A stretch of DNA of 64,000 nucleotides from Piscinibacter sp. (GTDB taxonomy: Bacteria > Pseudomonadota > Gammaproteobacteria > Burkholderiales > Burkholderiaceae_C): positions 48,512 to 112,511 of the forward strand of contig JAHBZL010000016.1 of assembly GCA_019635485.1 (NCBI GenBank), given 5' to 3'. The notes under the pieces were generated by a model. That model was not told the DNA's origin. It ran no database searches and saw only the letters and a program-made list of their open reading frames with translations. This document shows positions 52,600 to 61,591 of the stretch, piece by piece. A program made the position numbers and the translations under genes. Each line of letters opens with the position of its first letter. The stretch's first letter is position 1.

Positions 52600-53606
52600 C
52601 GGGCGTGCGCGATGCGCGGGTTGATCACGCCGTACGTGAGGTCGACGATCAGGTTGACCGTCATCACGATCGCGCCGAGCAGCAGCAGCCCGCCCTGCAG
52701 CACCGGGTAGTCGCGCCGCGAGATCGCCTCGATCATCCACTTGCCGACGCCCGGCCAGGAGAAGATCGTCTCGGTCAGGATCGCGCCGGTGAACAGCACG
52801 CCGACCTGCAGGCCGATCACCGTCACGACCGGGATCAGCGCGTTGCGCAGCGCATGCAGGCCGATCACGCGCAGGTTCGACAGGCCCTTGGCGCGCGCGG
52901 TGCGGATGTAGTCCTCGCCCAGCACCTCGAGCATCGCCGAGCGCGTCATGCGCGCGATCACCGCCAGCGGCACCGTGCCGAGCACCACGGTCGGCAGCGC
53001 CAGGTGCAGCGCGGCGGAGCGCACCGCGCCCTTCTCGCCGGACAGCCAGGCGTCGACGAGGTGCAGCCCGGTGACCGGCTCGAAGAAGTACTGCACCGAG
53101 ATGCGGCCCGAGACCGGCGTCAGCCCGAGCTGCACCGAGAACAGCAGGATCAGCAGCAGGCCCCACCAGAAGATCGGCATCGAGTAGCCGGTCAGCGAGA
53201 CCGCCATCACGCCGTGGTCGAGCACCGAGTTGCGCTTGACGGCGGCGAGCATGCCGGCCGGGATGCCGATCAGCAGCGCGAACAGGATCGCGCACAGCGA
53301 GAGTTCGAGCGTCGCCGGGAAGAGGGCGAGGAACTCCTCCAGCACGCTGCGCTGCGTGATCATCGAGCGGCCCAGGTCGCCGTGCAGCACGCGGCCGAGG
53401 TACAGGCCGTACTGCACGAGCAGCGGCCGGTCGAGTCCGTACTCCTGCATCAGCGCCGCGTGGCGCGCCGGGTCGATGCCGCGCTCGCCGGCCAGCGTCT
53501 CGATCGGGTCGCCCGGCACGAGGCGGATCAGGAAGAAGGCGAGCAGCGTCATCCCGAGGAAGGTCGGGATCACGAGGCCCAGGCGGGTCAGGACGAAGCG
53601 CAGCAT
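52596..53606 (-). CDS. DppB-type ABC permease
   Basis: 336 aa. The N-terminus LRFVLTRLGLVIPTFLGMTLLAFFLIRLVPGDP (key parts RLGLVIPTFLG and RLVPGDP) and the EAA loop YIRTARAKGLSNLRVIGLHALRN are DppB signatures; six helices. ATG 53606 starts the Dpp operon. Directly upstream lies the 165-bp imperfect palindrome (53618-53782), so the promoter, if here, is within or beyond that element. Confidence 0.94.
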   Translation of the reverse strand: MLRFVLTRLGLVIPTFLGMTLLAFFLIRLVPGDPIETLAGERGIDPARHAALMQEYGLDRPLLVQYGLYLGRVLHGDLGRSMITQRSVLEEFLALFPATLELSLCAILFALLIGIPAGMLAAVKRNSVLDHGVMAVSLTGYSMPIFWWGLLLILLFSVQLGLTPVSGRISVQYFFEPVTGLHLVDAWLSGEKGAVRSAALHLALPTVVLGTVPLAVIARMTRSAMLEVLGEDYIRTARAKGLSNLRVIGLHALRNALIPVVTVIGLQVGVLFTGAILTETIFSWPGVGKWMIEAISRRDYPVLQGGLLLLGAIVMTVNLIVDLTYGVINPRIAHAR

Positions 53607-53617
53607 CGCCGGGGCGT

Positions 53618-53782
53618 CAGAAGCTGTGAATGAACCCGGCGCGCCCGAGCGGGCCGACAGGACGCGGCCAATCCAGGCGCAAAGCACAGCCATGGCTCGT
53701 GCCATGGCGAGCATTTGCAACGACGAGTGGCCGCGTTCTGGCGGGACGAGCGGGGGTGGCGGGTTCGTTCACAGCTTCTCAG
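53618..53782. repeat. 165-bp imperfect palindrome (hairpin/MITE-like element)
   Basis: cagaagctgtgaatgaaccc at 53618-53637 is inverted at 53761-53781 with only two mismatches, and the pairing continues inwards through gacgcggcca (near 53669) against tggccgcg (near 53728) to a centre at gccatggc-tcgt-gccatggc (about 53691-53710). Thus nearly all the intergenic DNA between the nitrile hydratase accessory gene and dppB folds on itself. Its right end overlaps the accessory gene's stop codon (53779-53781). It could be a MITE, a large transcription terminator or a processing site. Confidence 0.7.
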
Positions 53783-54138
53783 CCTTCGAAGTCCCGCGGC
53801 TGCAGTTCGATCGGCCGGCCATGCGGCGTGCGATCGGCCGCCCGCTCCCACGCGTCGCGCGTGCGGGCCAGTTCCGGCGCGCTGCTGGCGCCCTTCGCGG
53901 CGACCAGCGTCTCGAGCGCCGCCAGCCAGTGGTGGTAGTAGGTGTCACCGAGATCCGCGTCGCCGCGCTGCTGCGCACGCGTGATCTCGGTGGCGAGGGC
54001 GGCGGCCCACTCGGGCCAGGTGAACAGGCCTTGCTGGTGCAGTGTGAGGGTCATGGCGAAGGCGTGGGCCTCCCAGGGCGCCTGGAAGACGGGTTCGTCG
54101 CCGGCGATCGGCTGGCCGGGCAGCGGAGCAAGTGTCAT
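53779..54138 (-). CDS. Nitrile hydratase accessory (activator) protein
   Basis: 119 aa. Resembles the N-terminal domain of the beta subunit and the small Co-type activators: DEPVFQAPWEAHAFAMTLTLHQQGLFTWPEWAAAL, then DTYYHHWLAALETLV. Helps insert cobalt into the alpha subunit by subunit swapping in characterised systems. ATG 54138 overlaps the beta-subunit stop by four bases. Its stop lies in the long palindrome. Confidence 0.85.
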   Translation of the reverse strand: MTLAPLPGQPIAGDEPVFQAPWEAHAFAMTLTLHQQGLFTWPEWAAALATEITRAQQRGDADLGDTYYHHWLAALETLVAAKGASSAPELARTRDAWERAADRTPHGRPIELQPRDFEG

Positions 54139-54800
54139 GCCGGTTCCAGGTAGGGTTCCCAGGCGTCGATCGACGTGACGAGGCCCGGCGCGGCGGCCGT
54201 GCCCCACAGCTCGGCGCCGTCGAACGCGACGGTGTACAGCCACTGCGGCTGCTCGCCCAGGCCCTGCGCGTTCGTGTCCGCGAACACGTGCGCGCCGTGC
54301 ACGCGCTCGACCACGCCGGCCTTGCCGCGTGCGTAGGCGGGCAGGCGCGTGTGGTGGTCGGCGGCCTCGACGCGTGTGCGCACGCGCTGGCCGACGGCGA
54401 AGCGGGCCGGCGCCGTCGCGTCGCGCGATGTCGGCGACCCGCGCGCGAGCGCGCCGTCGACGTCACCCGCGCGCAGCAGGCGCGGCAGCGGCGGGGCCGG
54501 ATGCAGGGGCTCACCGGCGGCGAGCTCGTCCTCCCGCACCAGGCCGCGTTCGGCGAGCAGGCGCTGCAGCGCGGCGAGCCAGATGCGGTAGTAGTCCAGC
54601 TGCGCGTAGTCGGGCAGCGTCTCGCGCGCGCTGCGGCTCATGTCGATGTTCCACGCGCCGGTCGCGCCCATCGCCAGCGTCAGCGCCAGCGCGCGCGGCT
54701 CCCAGGGCGCGTGGAAGCGCTCGTCTTCGGGTTCGGGCACGACGCGGCCGAAGCCGGTCCGGCCGCCGAGGTCGGCATGGCTGCGGTAGCGATCGTTCAT
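54135..54800 (-). CDS. nthB: Nitrile hydratase beta subunit
   Basis: 221 aa. N-terminal [28 protein letters not shown] and [25 protein letters not shown]-terminal SH3-like barrel [33 protein letters not shown] (key part [11 protein letters not shown]) are the beta-subunit hallmarks; two Arg residues from it contact the oxidised Cys of the alpha subunit. With alpha it hydrates nitriles to amides. Coupled to alpha and the accessory gene by 4-base overlaps. Confidence 0.93.
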   Translation of the reverse strand: MNDRYRSHADLGGRTGFGRVVPEPEDERFHAPWEPRALALTLAMGATGAWNIDMSRSARETLPDYAQLDYYRIWLAALQRLLAERGLVREDELAAGEPLHPAPPLPRLLRAGDVDGALARGSPTSRDATAPARFAVGQRVRTRVEAADHHTRLPAYARGKAGVVERVHGAHVFADTNAQGLGEQPQWLYTVAFDGAELWGTAAAPGLVTSIDAWEPYLEPA

Positions 54801-55429
54801 GGCTGGCGGGCGAGTCCGGTGCCGATCATCGAGTCGCGCGTCACCAGGGTGGCCAGGCGTTCCTCGCTCCAGCCGTCGGTACCGGCCGGCCGTTGCGGGA
54901 TCACGAGGTAGCGCACCTCGGCCGTCGAGTCCCAGACGCGCACGGCCGTGCCCTCGGGTAGCGTGACGCCGAAGTCGGCCAGCACGCCGTGTGGGTCCTG
55001 CACGGCGCGCGAGCGGTAGGGCGCGCTCTTGTACCAGGTCGGCGGGAGGCCGAGCACCGGCCAGGGATAGCAGCTGCACAGCGTGCAGACGACCATGTGG
55101 TGCTGCGCCGGCGTGCATTCGAGCGCGACCATGTGTTCGCCCTGCCGCCCGCCGTAGCCGAGCGAGGCGATCGCGGCGGTCGCGTCGCGCAGCAGCCAGG
55201 CGCGGAAGTCGGCGTCGGCCCAGGCCTTCGCCACCACCTGCGCGCCGTTGCGCGGGCCGATGCGGGTCTGGTAGTTGTCGATCAGCACGTCCAGTGCGGC
55301 CGGGTCGATGTAGCCCTTCTGCGCCAGCACCGTCTCGAGCGCACGCACGCGCAGGTCCATCTCGCCGAGCTCGCTGTGCTCGTCGTCGTGACCGTGACCG
55401 TGATCGTGATCGTGGTGGTCGTGACCCAT
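54797..55429 (-). CDS. nthA: Nitrile hydratase alpha subunit, cobalt type
   Basis: 210 aa. The metal claw is C115-T-L-C118-S-C120; Thr in second place is typical of Co(III) enzymes (iron types have Ser). Further conserved: [18 protein letters not shown] (core part), [15 protein letters not shown] and [16 protein letters not shown]. The first 18 residues are a His/Asp-rich tail ([16 protein letters not shown]), unusual and probably metal binding. No amidase gene adjoins to take the amide further. First gene of the nth operon; divergent from the patatin gene 39 bases away. Confidence 0.95.
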   Translation of the reverse strand: MGHDHHDHDHGHGHDDEHSELGEMDLRVRALETVLAQKGYIDPAALDVLIDNYQTRIGPRNGAQVVAKAWADADFRAWLLRDATAAIASLGYGGRQGEHMVALECTPAQHHMVVCTLCSCYPWPVLGLPPTWYKSAPYRSRAVQDPHGVLADFGVTLPEGTAVRVWDSTAEVRYLVIPQRPAGTDGWSEERLATLVTRDSMIGTGLARQP

Positions 55430-55468
55430 GGCGCCGATGCTAACCGCGAGCCGATACAGTGGCGACCC

Positions 55469-56542
55469 ATGCAAGCCCTGGAGATCCACGCCGGCGCCCG
55501 CGCGCTGCGGCACCTGCGCGAGCACGGCCTGCGCCCGCAGGACGTGCGCGCGATCCCCGCTGCCGCCGGCGGGCCGAAGGGCCTGGTGCTGAACCCGCTG
55601 GACCGCTTCATCTTCGGCCGCTGGCTGGCCGGCAGCAGCCACGGCGTGCACCTGCTCGGCGCATCGATCGGTGCGTGGCGCATGGCCACCGCCTGCCTGC
55701 CCGACCCGGCGGCGGCCTTCGCGCAGATGGCGGCCGACTACATCGCGCAGGACTACCCGCACGCGCCCGGTCGCCCGCCCAAGGCGCGTGTGGTCAGCGA
55801 GGTGTTCGGCGCCAGGCTGGCCGAGCGCTTCGGCGGCCGCGCCGAGGCCGTGCTGGCGCATCCGCACCGGCACCTGCATGTCTTCACGAGCCGCGGCCGC
55901 CACCTGCTGCGGCGCGAGGGCCGCCTGCGCACGCCGCTGGGCTACCTGGGCGCGTTCGCCACCAACGCGATGAGCCGCAAGGCGATGGGCGGCTGGCTCG
56001 AGCGCGTGATCTTCTCGGACCCGCGCGAGGCGCTGCCGCTGCACCTGCACGACTTCCGCACCGCGGTCGTGCCGCTGGCGCCGGGCAACCTACAGCCGTC
56101 GCTGCTGGCGAGCTGCTCGATCCCGTTCTGGCTGGAGGCGGTGCACGACATCCCGGGCGCGCCGGCCGGGGCGTACTGGGACGGCGGCATCACCGACTAC
56201 CATCTGCACCTGGACTACGCGTCGATGAAGGACGGGCTGGTGCTGTACCCGCACTTCCAGCGCAGCGTGGTGCCCGGCTGGCTGGACAAGGCGCTGCGCC
56301 ACCGCCACCGCGCCAGCGCGCGGCTGGACAACGTGGTGCTGCTGTCGCCGGCGCCGGCGTGGATTGCCACGCTGCCCAACGCGAAGCTGCCGGACCGCAA
56401 CGACTTCAAGCACTACGGCGACGACCTTGCCGCGCGCATGACCGCCTGGGCGCGCGCGGTGCAGGAGAGCGAGCGCCTGGCCGACGAGTTCGCGTGCTGG
56501 CTCGAGGACCCGGCGACGCTGCCGGTGCATCCGCTCACCTGA
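55469..56542 (+). CDS. Patatin-like phospholipase
   Basis: 357 aa without a signal peptide. Catalytic dyad motifs: the nucleophile elbow GASIG (64-68, Ser66) and DGG in [10 protein letters not shown]. The oxyanion-type glycine loop AAAGGPKGL (31-39) precedes it. Likely a serine acyl hydrolase acting on lipids. ATG 55469 was chosen by family N-terminus. It is divergent from nthA and separated from DUF4331 by about 200 bases in which I see no gene. Confidence 0.87.
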   Translation: MQALEIHAGARALRHLREHGLRPQDVRAIPAAAGGPKGLVLNPLDRFIFGRWLAGSSHGVHLLGASIGAWRMATACLPDPAAAFAQMAADYIAQDYPHAPGRPPKARVVSEVFGARLAERFGGRAEAVLAHPHRHLHVFTSRGRHLLRREGRLRTPLGYLGAFATNAMSRKAMGGWLERVIFSDPREALPLHLHDFRTAVVPLAPGNLQPSLLASCSIPFWLEAVHDIPGAPAGAYWDGGITDYHLHLDYASMKDGLVLYPHFQRSVVPGWLDKALRHRHRASARLDNVVLLSPAPAWIATLPNAKLPDRNDFKHYGDDLAARMTAWARAVQESERLADEFACWLEDPATLPVHPLT

Positions 56543-56746
56543 GCGCATCACACGCCTCGAGGGTTGGCGCGGTACGCAGCGCCGATCCCCGTGGATGCAC
56601 GTGTGCGGCGAAATTTCGTCGGCGTCTGCGCGCATCCGGCCCCGGCAGGGGCGCGTAGCAGGTCCCAGACACCGCTTGGCCGAGCGCCACGGTGCCCGAG
56701 ACCGGCCCGGCGTCAACGGGTCACCCTGCCATCGAGGAGTCGTTCC

Positions 56747-58333
56747 ATGACCCGTGTCCGTCCCACCGTCCGTCCCACCTTGTGGCGCTGGCTGCCGCTC
56801 GTGGCCGCAGTCGCCGCCGCGTTCGGCAGCGTCGCCGTGCAGGCGTCGAGCCACCGCGAGGCCCCGTTCATCACCACCGCCCCGAAGGTCGACGGCACCG
56901 ACCTCTACATGTTCATGAGCTACGAGGCCGGCCGCAGCGACTACGTGACGCTGATCGCGAACTACCAGCCGCTGCAGGACCCGTACGGCGGGCCCAACTA
57001 CTTCAAGATGGATCCGAACGCGCTGTACGAGATCCACGTCGACAACGACGGCGACGCGAAGGAGGACCTCACCTTCCAGTTCCGCTTCCAGAACAAGTTC
57101 AACGCGATCGCGCTGCCGATCGGCAACAAGATGGTGCCGATCCCGCTGACGCAGGCCGGCACGGTGACCGACCGCAACGCCGCGACGCTGAACGTCAACG
57201 AGACCTACACCGTCGACGTGGTGCGCGGCAACCGCCGCTTCGGCACGCGCGCGTCGCTGACGAACGCCGCCGGCGGCGCCAAGGTGTTCGACAAGCCGGT
57301 CGACAACATCGGCACCAAGACCATCCCCGACTACGCCGGCTACGCCGCCAAGCACGTCTACAGCGTGAACGTGCCCGGCTGCAGCGCCCCCGCGCGGATG
57401 TTCGTCGGCCAGCGCAAGGAGGCCTTCGCGGTCAACCTCGGCACGATCTTCGACCTGGTCAACGCGCCGGTCTCGGTGATCACCGACCCGGCGCTGATCA
57501 ACGCCGCGCCGAACACCATCGACAACGCCAACGTGACCTCGCTCGCGCTGGAGATCCACAAGAGCTGCCTGACGCAGGGCAACGAGCCGGTGATCGGCGC
57601 GTGGACGACGGCCAGCCTGCGACAGGGCTCGCTGCTCGATCCGACGCCGCGTCAGGGCCACCAGACCACGGCCGTCAGCGGCGGCGCGTGGACGCAGGTG
57701 TCGCGCCTCGGCATGCCGCTGGTCAACGAAGTGGTGATCGGCCTGCCGGACAAGGACCGCTTCAACGGCAGCCGCCCGAAAGACGACGGCCAGTTCGCCG
57801 ACTACGTGACGAACCCGACGTTCCCCGCGCTGCTCGAGATCGCGCTGGGCCTGCCCAGCATCGCGCCGACCAACCTGCCGCGCAATGACCTGGTCACGAC
57901 CTTCCTGACCGGCATCCAGGGTGTGAACAAGCCGGCCGGCGTCGTGCCTTCGGAGATGCTGCGCCTGAACACCAACATCCCGCCGGTGCCGTTCGCGCAG
58001 CAGAACCGGCTCGGCATCGTCGGCGAGATCCTGCGCGTCGGCGGGCCGCAGAACCTCGGCCAGGCCGTCGACCTGGCGGGTTACCCGAACGGCCGCCGCC
58101 CGAAGGACGACGTGGTCGACATCTCGCTGGTGGCGGTGATGGGTGGCCTGTGCGTGGCCAACGGCGACAACGACGCGCTGGGCTTCGGCGCGGCCTGCAA
58201 GCCGTCGGCCGTGCCGCTCGGCAGCACCGCGTTCAAGCTGCACGACGCGGTCGACCAGGCGGTGGTGCCGCTGCTGCCCGCCTTCCCGTACCTGTTCACG
58301 CCGACGCCGGGCGCCGGCATGGCCGCGCAGTGA
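56747..58333 (+). CDS. DUF4331 secreted protein
   Basis: 528 aa. Signal peptide about 1-32 (AAVAAAFGSVAVQA), then the DUF4331 start SSHREAPFITTAPKVDGTDLYMFMSYE and YFKMDPNALYEIHVDNDGDAKEDLTFQFRF; the DNDGDAKED stretch is calcium-loop-like. Two Cys of VNVPGCSAP and EIHKSCLTQ could pair. Family function unknown; found secreted in many bacteria. GAGGAG-like ATCGAGGAGT precedes the ATG. First gene of a four-gene unit with a lipoprotein, a TPR protein and a HupE-type protein. Confidence 0.88.
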   Translation: MTRVRPTVRPTLWRWLPLVAAVAAAFGSVAVQASSHREAPFITTAPKVDGTDLYMFMSYEAGRSDYVTLIANYQPLQDPYGGPNYFKMDPNALYEIHVDNDGDAKEDLTFQFRFQNKFNAIALPIGNKMVPIPLTQAGTVTDRNAATLNVNETYTVDVVRGNRRFGTRASLTNAAGGAKVFDKPVDNIGTKTIPDYAGYAAKHVYSVNVPGCSAPARMFVGQRKEAFAVNLGTIFDLVNAPVSVITDPALINAAPNTIDNANVTSLALEIHKSCLTQGNEPVIGAWTTASLRQGSLLDPTPRQGHQTTAVSGGAWTQVSRLGMPLVNEVVIGLPDKDRFNGSRPKDDGQFADYVTNPTFPALLEIALGLPSIAPTNLPRNDLVTTFLTGIQGVNKPAGVVPSEMLRLNTNIPPVPFAQQNRLGIVGEILRVGGPQNLGQAVDLAGYPNGRRPKDDVVDISLVAVMGGLCVANGDNDALGFGAACKPSAVPLGSTAFKLHDAVDQAVVPLLPAFPYLFTPTPGAGMAAQ

Positions 58334-58344
58334 AGGAGGCCGCG

Positions 58345-58596
58345 ATGAAGACGACGATCTGGATGCCGGCGGTCGTGCTGGCGGCGTTGCTGGCCGGCTG
58401 CGGCGGCGGGGGCGGCGACGCGTCGCCGGCGGCCCCGGCCGATCAGGTGCCGGCGAGTGCCAGCGCCAGCGTGGCGGGCATGCTGAGCTGGCTGAAGCAA
58501 CTGGCCGGCAGCGCGCCGGAGGACCGCGAGGCGCTCGACACCTCGACGTTCGCGCCGCCGCAGCCGGACGACAGCGAGCCGGAGGTGCTGCGATGA
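58345..58596 (+). CDS. Small lipoprotein
   Basis: 83 aa. Lipobox LLAGC with Cys19, followed by a Gly run (GGGGG), a low-complexity spacer and an amphipathic SMLSWLKQLAG-like segment. It starts 11 bases after DUF4331 with AAGGAGG as ribosome site and its stop overlaps the TPR gene ATG. No family recognised; probably the membrane anchor of the complex. Confidence 0.75.
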   Translation: MKTTIWMPAVVLAALLAGCGGGGGDASPAAPADQVPASASASVAGMLSWLKQLAGSAPEDREALDTSTFAPPQPDDSEPEVLR

Positions 58597-59765
58597 GCCG
58601 GCGGCCCGCATCGGGGCCCCGTGCGTGGCAGGCCGCGCTGGGGCTGGCACTGCTGGCCGCCGGCCTGTGCAGCGCACCGGTGCGGGCCGCGGCGCTGGTG
58701 GCGACGGACGACGCCGAGGTGATCGAGGTCCTGCCTGGCGGCGCGCGAGCCGCCGCCGAGCGTCGGGCCCGCCACGCGATGGCGCAGCGGCCGGACGATG
58801 CCGCGCTCGCGGTGCGGCTGGCGCGCGCCGGGCTGGAACGCTCGCGAGCCTCCGGCGATCCACGCGAGGCCGGCCGGGCGCTCGCGGCGCTACGCCACTG
58901 GAACGATCCCAAGACCGCGCCGCTGGAGGTGCTGCTGCTGCAGGCGACGCTGGATCAGCACCTGCACGATTTCGACGCGGCTGCCGCCAAGCTGGAGCAG
59001 TCGTTGCGGCGTGACGCGCGCCAGCCGCAGGCCTGGCTGACGCTGGCCACGGTGCGGCGCGTGCAGGGGCGCTACACCGAATCGGACGCCGCCTGCCATG
59101 GGCTCGCGGCGGCCGGCGGCGACCTGCACGCCCGTGCCTGCCTGGCCGAAAACGACGGCCTGCGCGGTCACTTCGACGCGGCCCGGCAGGCGCTGGAACG
59201 CCTGGTGCGCGCCCCGCAGGCCGATGCGGCCGTGCGCGGCTGGCTGTTCGCCACGCTGGCCGAACTGGAGCAGCGCGCCGGCCAACCGCTGCGTGCCGAA
59301 GCCGCCTGGCGTGCCGCACTGCGCGAGGACACCGATCCCTACACGACGACGAGCTTCACCGACTTCCTGCTCGAGCGAAACCGGCCGGCCGAGGCGCTCG
59401 CGCTGCTGCGCGGGCAGCCGGCGAGCGATGCCGTGGTGCTGCGCCGGGCGATGAGCGGCGATGCGGCGGCGGCTGTCGAGATGCGCGCCCGTTTCGAACA
59501 GGCGGGGCAGCGGCCGGACACGGCGCTGACCCACGGTCGCGAACGCGCGCTGTTCGCGCTGCACGTCGAGCGCGATGTCCGACAGGCCATCGACTTCGCG
59601 CGCCGGAACCTGCAACGCCAGCGCGAACCGGTCGACCTGCTGCTGCTGGCCGAGGCGGCGAGGGCGGCAGGCGAGACCGCCGCGTTGGGCGAGGCGACAC
59701 GCCTGGCCGCAGCGCAGGGCCTCGTCGACCGGCGCTGGACCGAGGGTGCCGGGGGCCGGCCATGA
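58593..59765 (+). CDS. TPR-repeat exported protein
   Basis: 390 aa. Signal peptide about 1-32 (LLAAGLCSAPVRAAA), then helical repeats of TPR type (RPDDAALAVRLARAGLER, RDARQPQAWLTLATVRRVQGRYTESDAACHGLAA, LFATLAELEQRAGQPLRAEAAWRAAL, FTDFLLERNRPAEALALL). Likely a periplasmic scaffold. Both ends overlap neighbours by four bases (58593-58596 and 59762-59765), showing that the four products are made together. Confidence 0.82.
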   Translation: MSRRPASGPRAWQAALGLALLAAGLCSAPVRAAALVATDDAEVIEVLPGGARAAAERRARHAMAQRPDDAALAVRLARAGLERSRASGDPREAGRALAALRHWNDPKTAPLEVLLLQATLDQHLHDFDAAAAKLEQSLRRDARQPQAWLTLATVRRVQGRYTESDAACHGLAAAGGDLHARACLAENDGLRGHFDAARQALERLVRAPQADAAVRGWLFATLAELEQRAGQPLRAEAAWRAALREDTDPYTTTSFTDFLLERNRPAEALALLRGQPASDAVVLRRAMSGDAAAAVEMRARFEQAGQRPDTALTHGRERALFALHVERDVRQAIDFARRNLQRQREPVDLLLLAEAARAAGETAALGEATRLAAAQGLVDRRWTEGAGGRP

Positions 59766-60874
59766 AGCGCTTACTGGCAAGGCTGTTGCTCGGCATCACG
59801 CTGCTGGGCGCGGTGGTTCCGGCCTTCGCTCACAAGGCCAGTGACGCCTACCTGCAGATCCGTTCCGGCGCGCAGGGAACGAGTGCCCGCATCGACGTGG
59901 CCCTGCGCGACCTCGACCCGCTGCTCGACCTGGATGCCGATGCCGACGGCCGCCTGACCTGGGGCGAGGTGCGCCGTGCCTGGCCGAGGATCGAGCAGGC
60001 CGTGCGTGCCGGACTGCAGATCGACGGCTGCGCCCTCGGTGACGCGCGGCGGAGCCTGGAGCGGCGCGGCGACGGCACCTATGCCGCGCTGGAGTTCCGG
60101 GCCGACTGCGTGCTCGGACCGATGCCCTCGGTGCGCTACACGTTGCTGGCGGACGTCGACCCGACCCATCGCGGCCTGCTGCGCCTGGAACGCGACGGCG
60201 CCGCGCCGCTGCTGCGCGTGCTCGATCCGACCCGGCCGGAGGCGCCGGCCGCGACCGCGCGAGGCTCGTTCGTCGCCGAGGGCGTGCACCACATCGTGAC
60301 CGGCGCCGACCACCTGCTGTTCCTGCTGTGCCTGCTGCTGCCGGCGGTGATGCGTCGCGAACGGACGTCGGGCGGGCTGCGCTGGCGCCCCGTCGAGCGC
60401 CCATCGGACGCCGTGTGGCCCGTGCTGGGCATCGTCAGTGCGTTCACGCTGGCGCATTCGCTCACGCTGGGCCTGTCGGCGGCGCAGTGGGTCAGCCTGC
60501 CGGCGTCGTTCATCGAGCCGGCGATCGCGGCCACGATCGTGCTCGCCGCCATCGACAACCTGCGCCCGCTGTTGCCGGGACCGCGCTGGCTCGTCACCTT
60601 CGTGTTCGGTCTCGTGCACGGTTTCGGATTCGCCGGCGTGCTCGGGGAACTCGACCTGCCGCGCGGCGAGTTCGCCTGGGCGCTGCTGCAGTTCAACCTC
60701 GGGCTCGAACTGGGGCAGTCGGTGATCGTGCTCGCGGCCGTGGGCCTGCTGTACGGTCTGCGTGCGCGCCGGCGCTACCCATCCTGGGTGATCGGCGGCG
60801 GCTCGGTGGCGGCCTTGCTGGCCGGCGCGCTGTGGTTCGTCGAGCGCACGGCACCGCTGGCGCTGCCGATGTAG
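59762..60874 (+). CDS. HupE/UreJ-family membrane protein with EF-hand loop
   Basis: 370 aa. Signal/first helix about 1-23 ending AFAHK, an extracytoplasmic domain of about 150 residues containing a perfect 12-residue EF-hand loop at 58-69 (DADADGRLTWGE), then the HupE_UreJ_2 domain with about six helices: GVHHIVTGADHLLFLLCLLLP, HSLTLGLSAAQWV, VFGLVHGFGFAGVLGELDLP, LLQFNLGLELGQ. The His/Asp residues in HHIVTGADH and HGFGF suggest metal transport (Ni/Co in HupE). Last gene of the DUF4331 unit. Confidence 0.88.
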   Translation: MKRLLARLLLGITLLGAVVPAFAHKASDAYLQIRSGAQGTSARIDVALRDLDPLLDLDADADGRLTWGEVRRAWPRIEQAVRAGLQIDGCALGDARRSLERRGDGTYAALEFRADCVLGPMPSVRYTLLADVDPTHRGLLRLERDGAAPLLRVLDPTRPEAPAATARGSFVAEGVHHIVTGADHLLFLLCLLLPAVMRRERTSGGLRWRPVERPSDAVWPVLGIVSAFTLAHSLTLGLSAAQWVSLPASFIEPAIAATIVLAAIDNLRPLLPGPRWLVTFVFGLVHGFGFAGVLGELDLPRGEFAWALLQFNLGLELGQSVIVLAAVGLLYGLRARRRYPSWVIGGGSVAALLAGALWFVERTAPLALPM

Positions 60875-60994
60875 GGCCTGTTCACGCGAGCGAAACAGTA
60901 CTTTGCCTCGGCAGCGTCGGCCCGTCCCCGGACGGTCGGCGTTGTCAGGACGTGGCCACCGAGCCCCGGTCGGCCCCGTTTCGAGGAGAGACAG

Positions 60995-61456
60995 ATGAAA
61001 CAGACCTTCGCTCTCGGATCCGCCGCCCTCGCACTGGCCCTGCTGACGGGCTGCGCGACGACCCAGGCCCCGGTGTCGTCCGCGGGCCAGGCACCGGGCT
61101 ACGGGCCGGGTTACCAGCAGCGCGCCGAGTACGGCCGTGTGCAGAGCATCGACCTCGTGCGCGCAGAGAACCAGACCAGCGGCGGCGGGGCGTTGCTCGG
61201 CGGGCTGGTCGGCGCGGTGGTCGGACGCCAGATCGGCAGCGGCTCGGGGCGTACCGCGGGCACGCTGGTCGGCGCGTTCGGCGGTGCCGTGATCGGCAAC
61301 CAGATCGAGAAGAACCAGCGCGGTGCACAGGACTTCTACCGCGTGGTGATCCGCACCGAGCAAGGCCAGGCGCGCAGCTTCGACTACCAGCAGCTGGCCG
61401 ACCTGCACGTCGGCGACCGGGTGCGCATCGAAGGCAACCAGGTCTACCGGTACTGA
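60995..61456 (+). CDS. Glycine-zipper 2TM lipoprotein (SlyB-like)
   Basis: 153 aa outer-membrane lipoprotein: lipobox LLTGC (Cys20), YGRVQSIDLVRAENQTSGGGALLGGLVGAVVGRQIG and GTLVGAFGGAVIGNQIEKNQ forming two glycine zippers (about 65-110), then a C-terminal strand domain (YRVVIRTEQGQARSFDYQQ). SlyB/Pcp family proteins stabilise the outer membrane. GAGGAGAGA precedes the ATG. Its end overlaps the region from which thrS transcription appears to start. Confidence 0.9.
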   Translation: MKQTFALGSAALALALLTGCATTQAPVSSAGQAPGYGPGYQQRAEYGRVQSIDLVRAENQTSGGGALLGGLVGAVVGRQIGSGSGRTAGTLVGAFGGAVIGNQIEKNQRGAQDFYRVVIRTEQGQARSFDYQQLADLHVGDRVRIEGNQVYRY

Positions 61457-61463
61457 TTGTCGC

Positions 61464-61469
61464 TACAAT
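61464..61469 (+). promoter_or_regulatory. Putative -10 box of the thrS-infC operon
   Basis: TACAAT in the sequence CGCTACAATCG, eight bases after the upstream gene's stop. No good -35 is present at 17 bp, so the start point is tentative. Transcription from here would produce an approximately 165-base leader. Confidence 0.45.
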
Positions 61470-61513
61470 CGCGGCCTTCCTCCACTCACAAGGGCTAGAA
61501 AGGCAGCAGGGTT

Positions 61514-61549
61514 ATGACACCGCGGACTACGAGCTTCCCGTTCGTCTAG
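61514..61549 (+). CDS. thrS leader peptide (11 codons, three Thr)
   Basis: ATG ACA CCG CGG ACT ACG AGC TTC CCG TTC GTC TAG encodes [12 protein letters not shown] purine-rich site (GAAAGGCAGCAGGG) precedes it. Three of 11 codons are Thr (two adjacent) and two are Phe. Together with the downstream alternative stems and terminator this fits a translation-controlled attenuator: stalling at ACT-ACG when charged Thr-tRNA is scarce would block the first stem. The peptide itself probably has no function. Confidence 0.6.
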   Translation: MTPRTTSFPFV

Positions 61550-61591
61550 TCGCCCGCCGCGTCGCGATTCCCCATTCCTTTCTCCACATCG

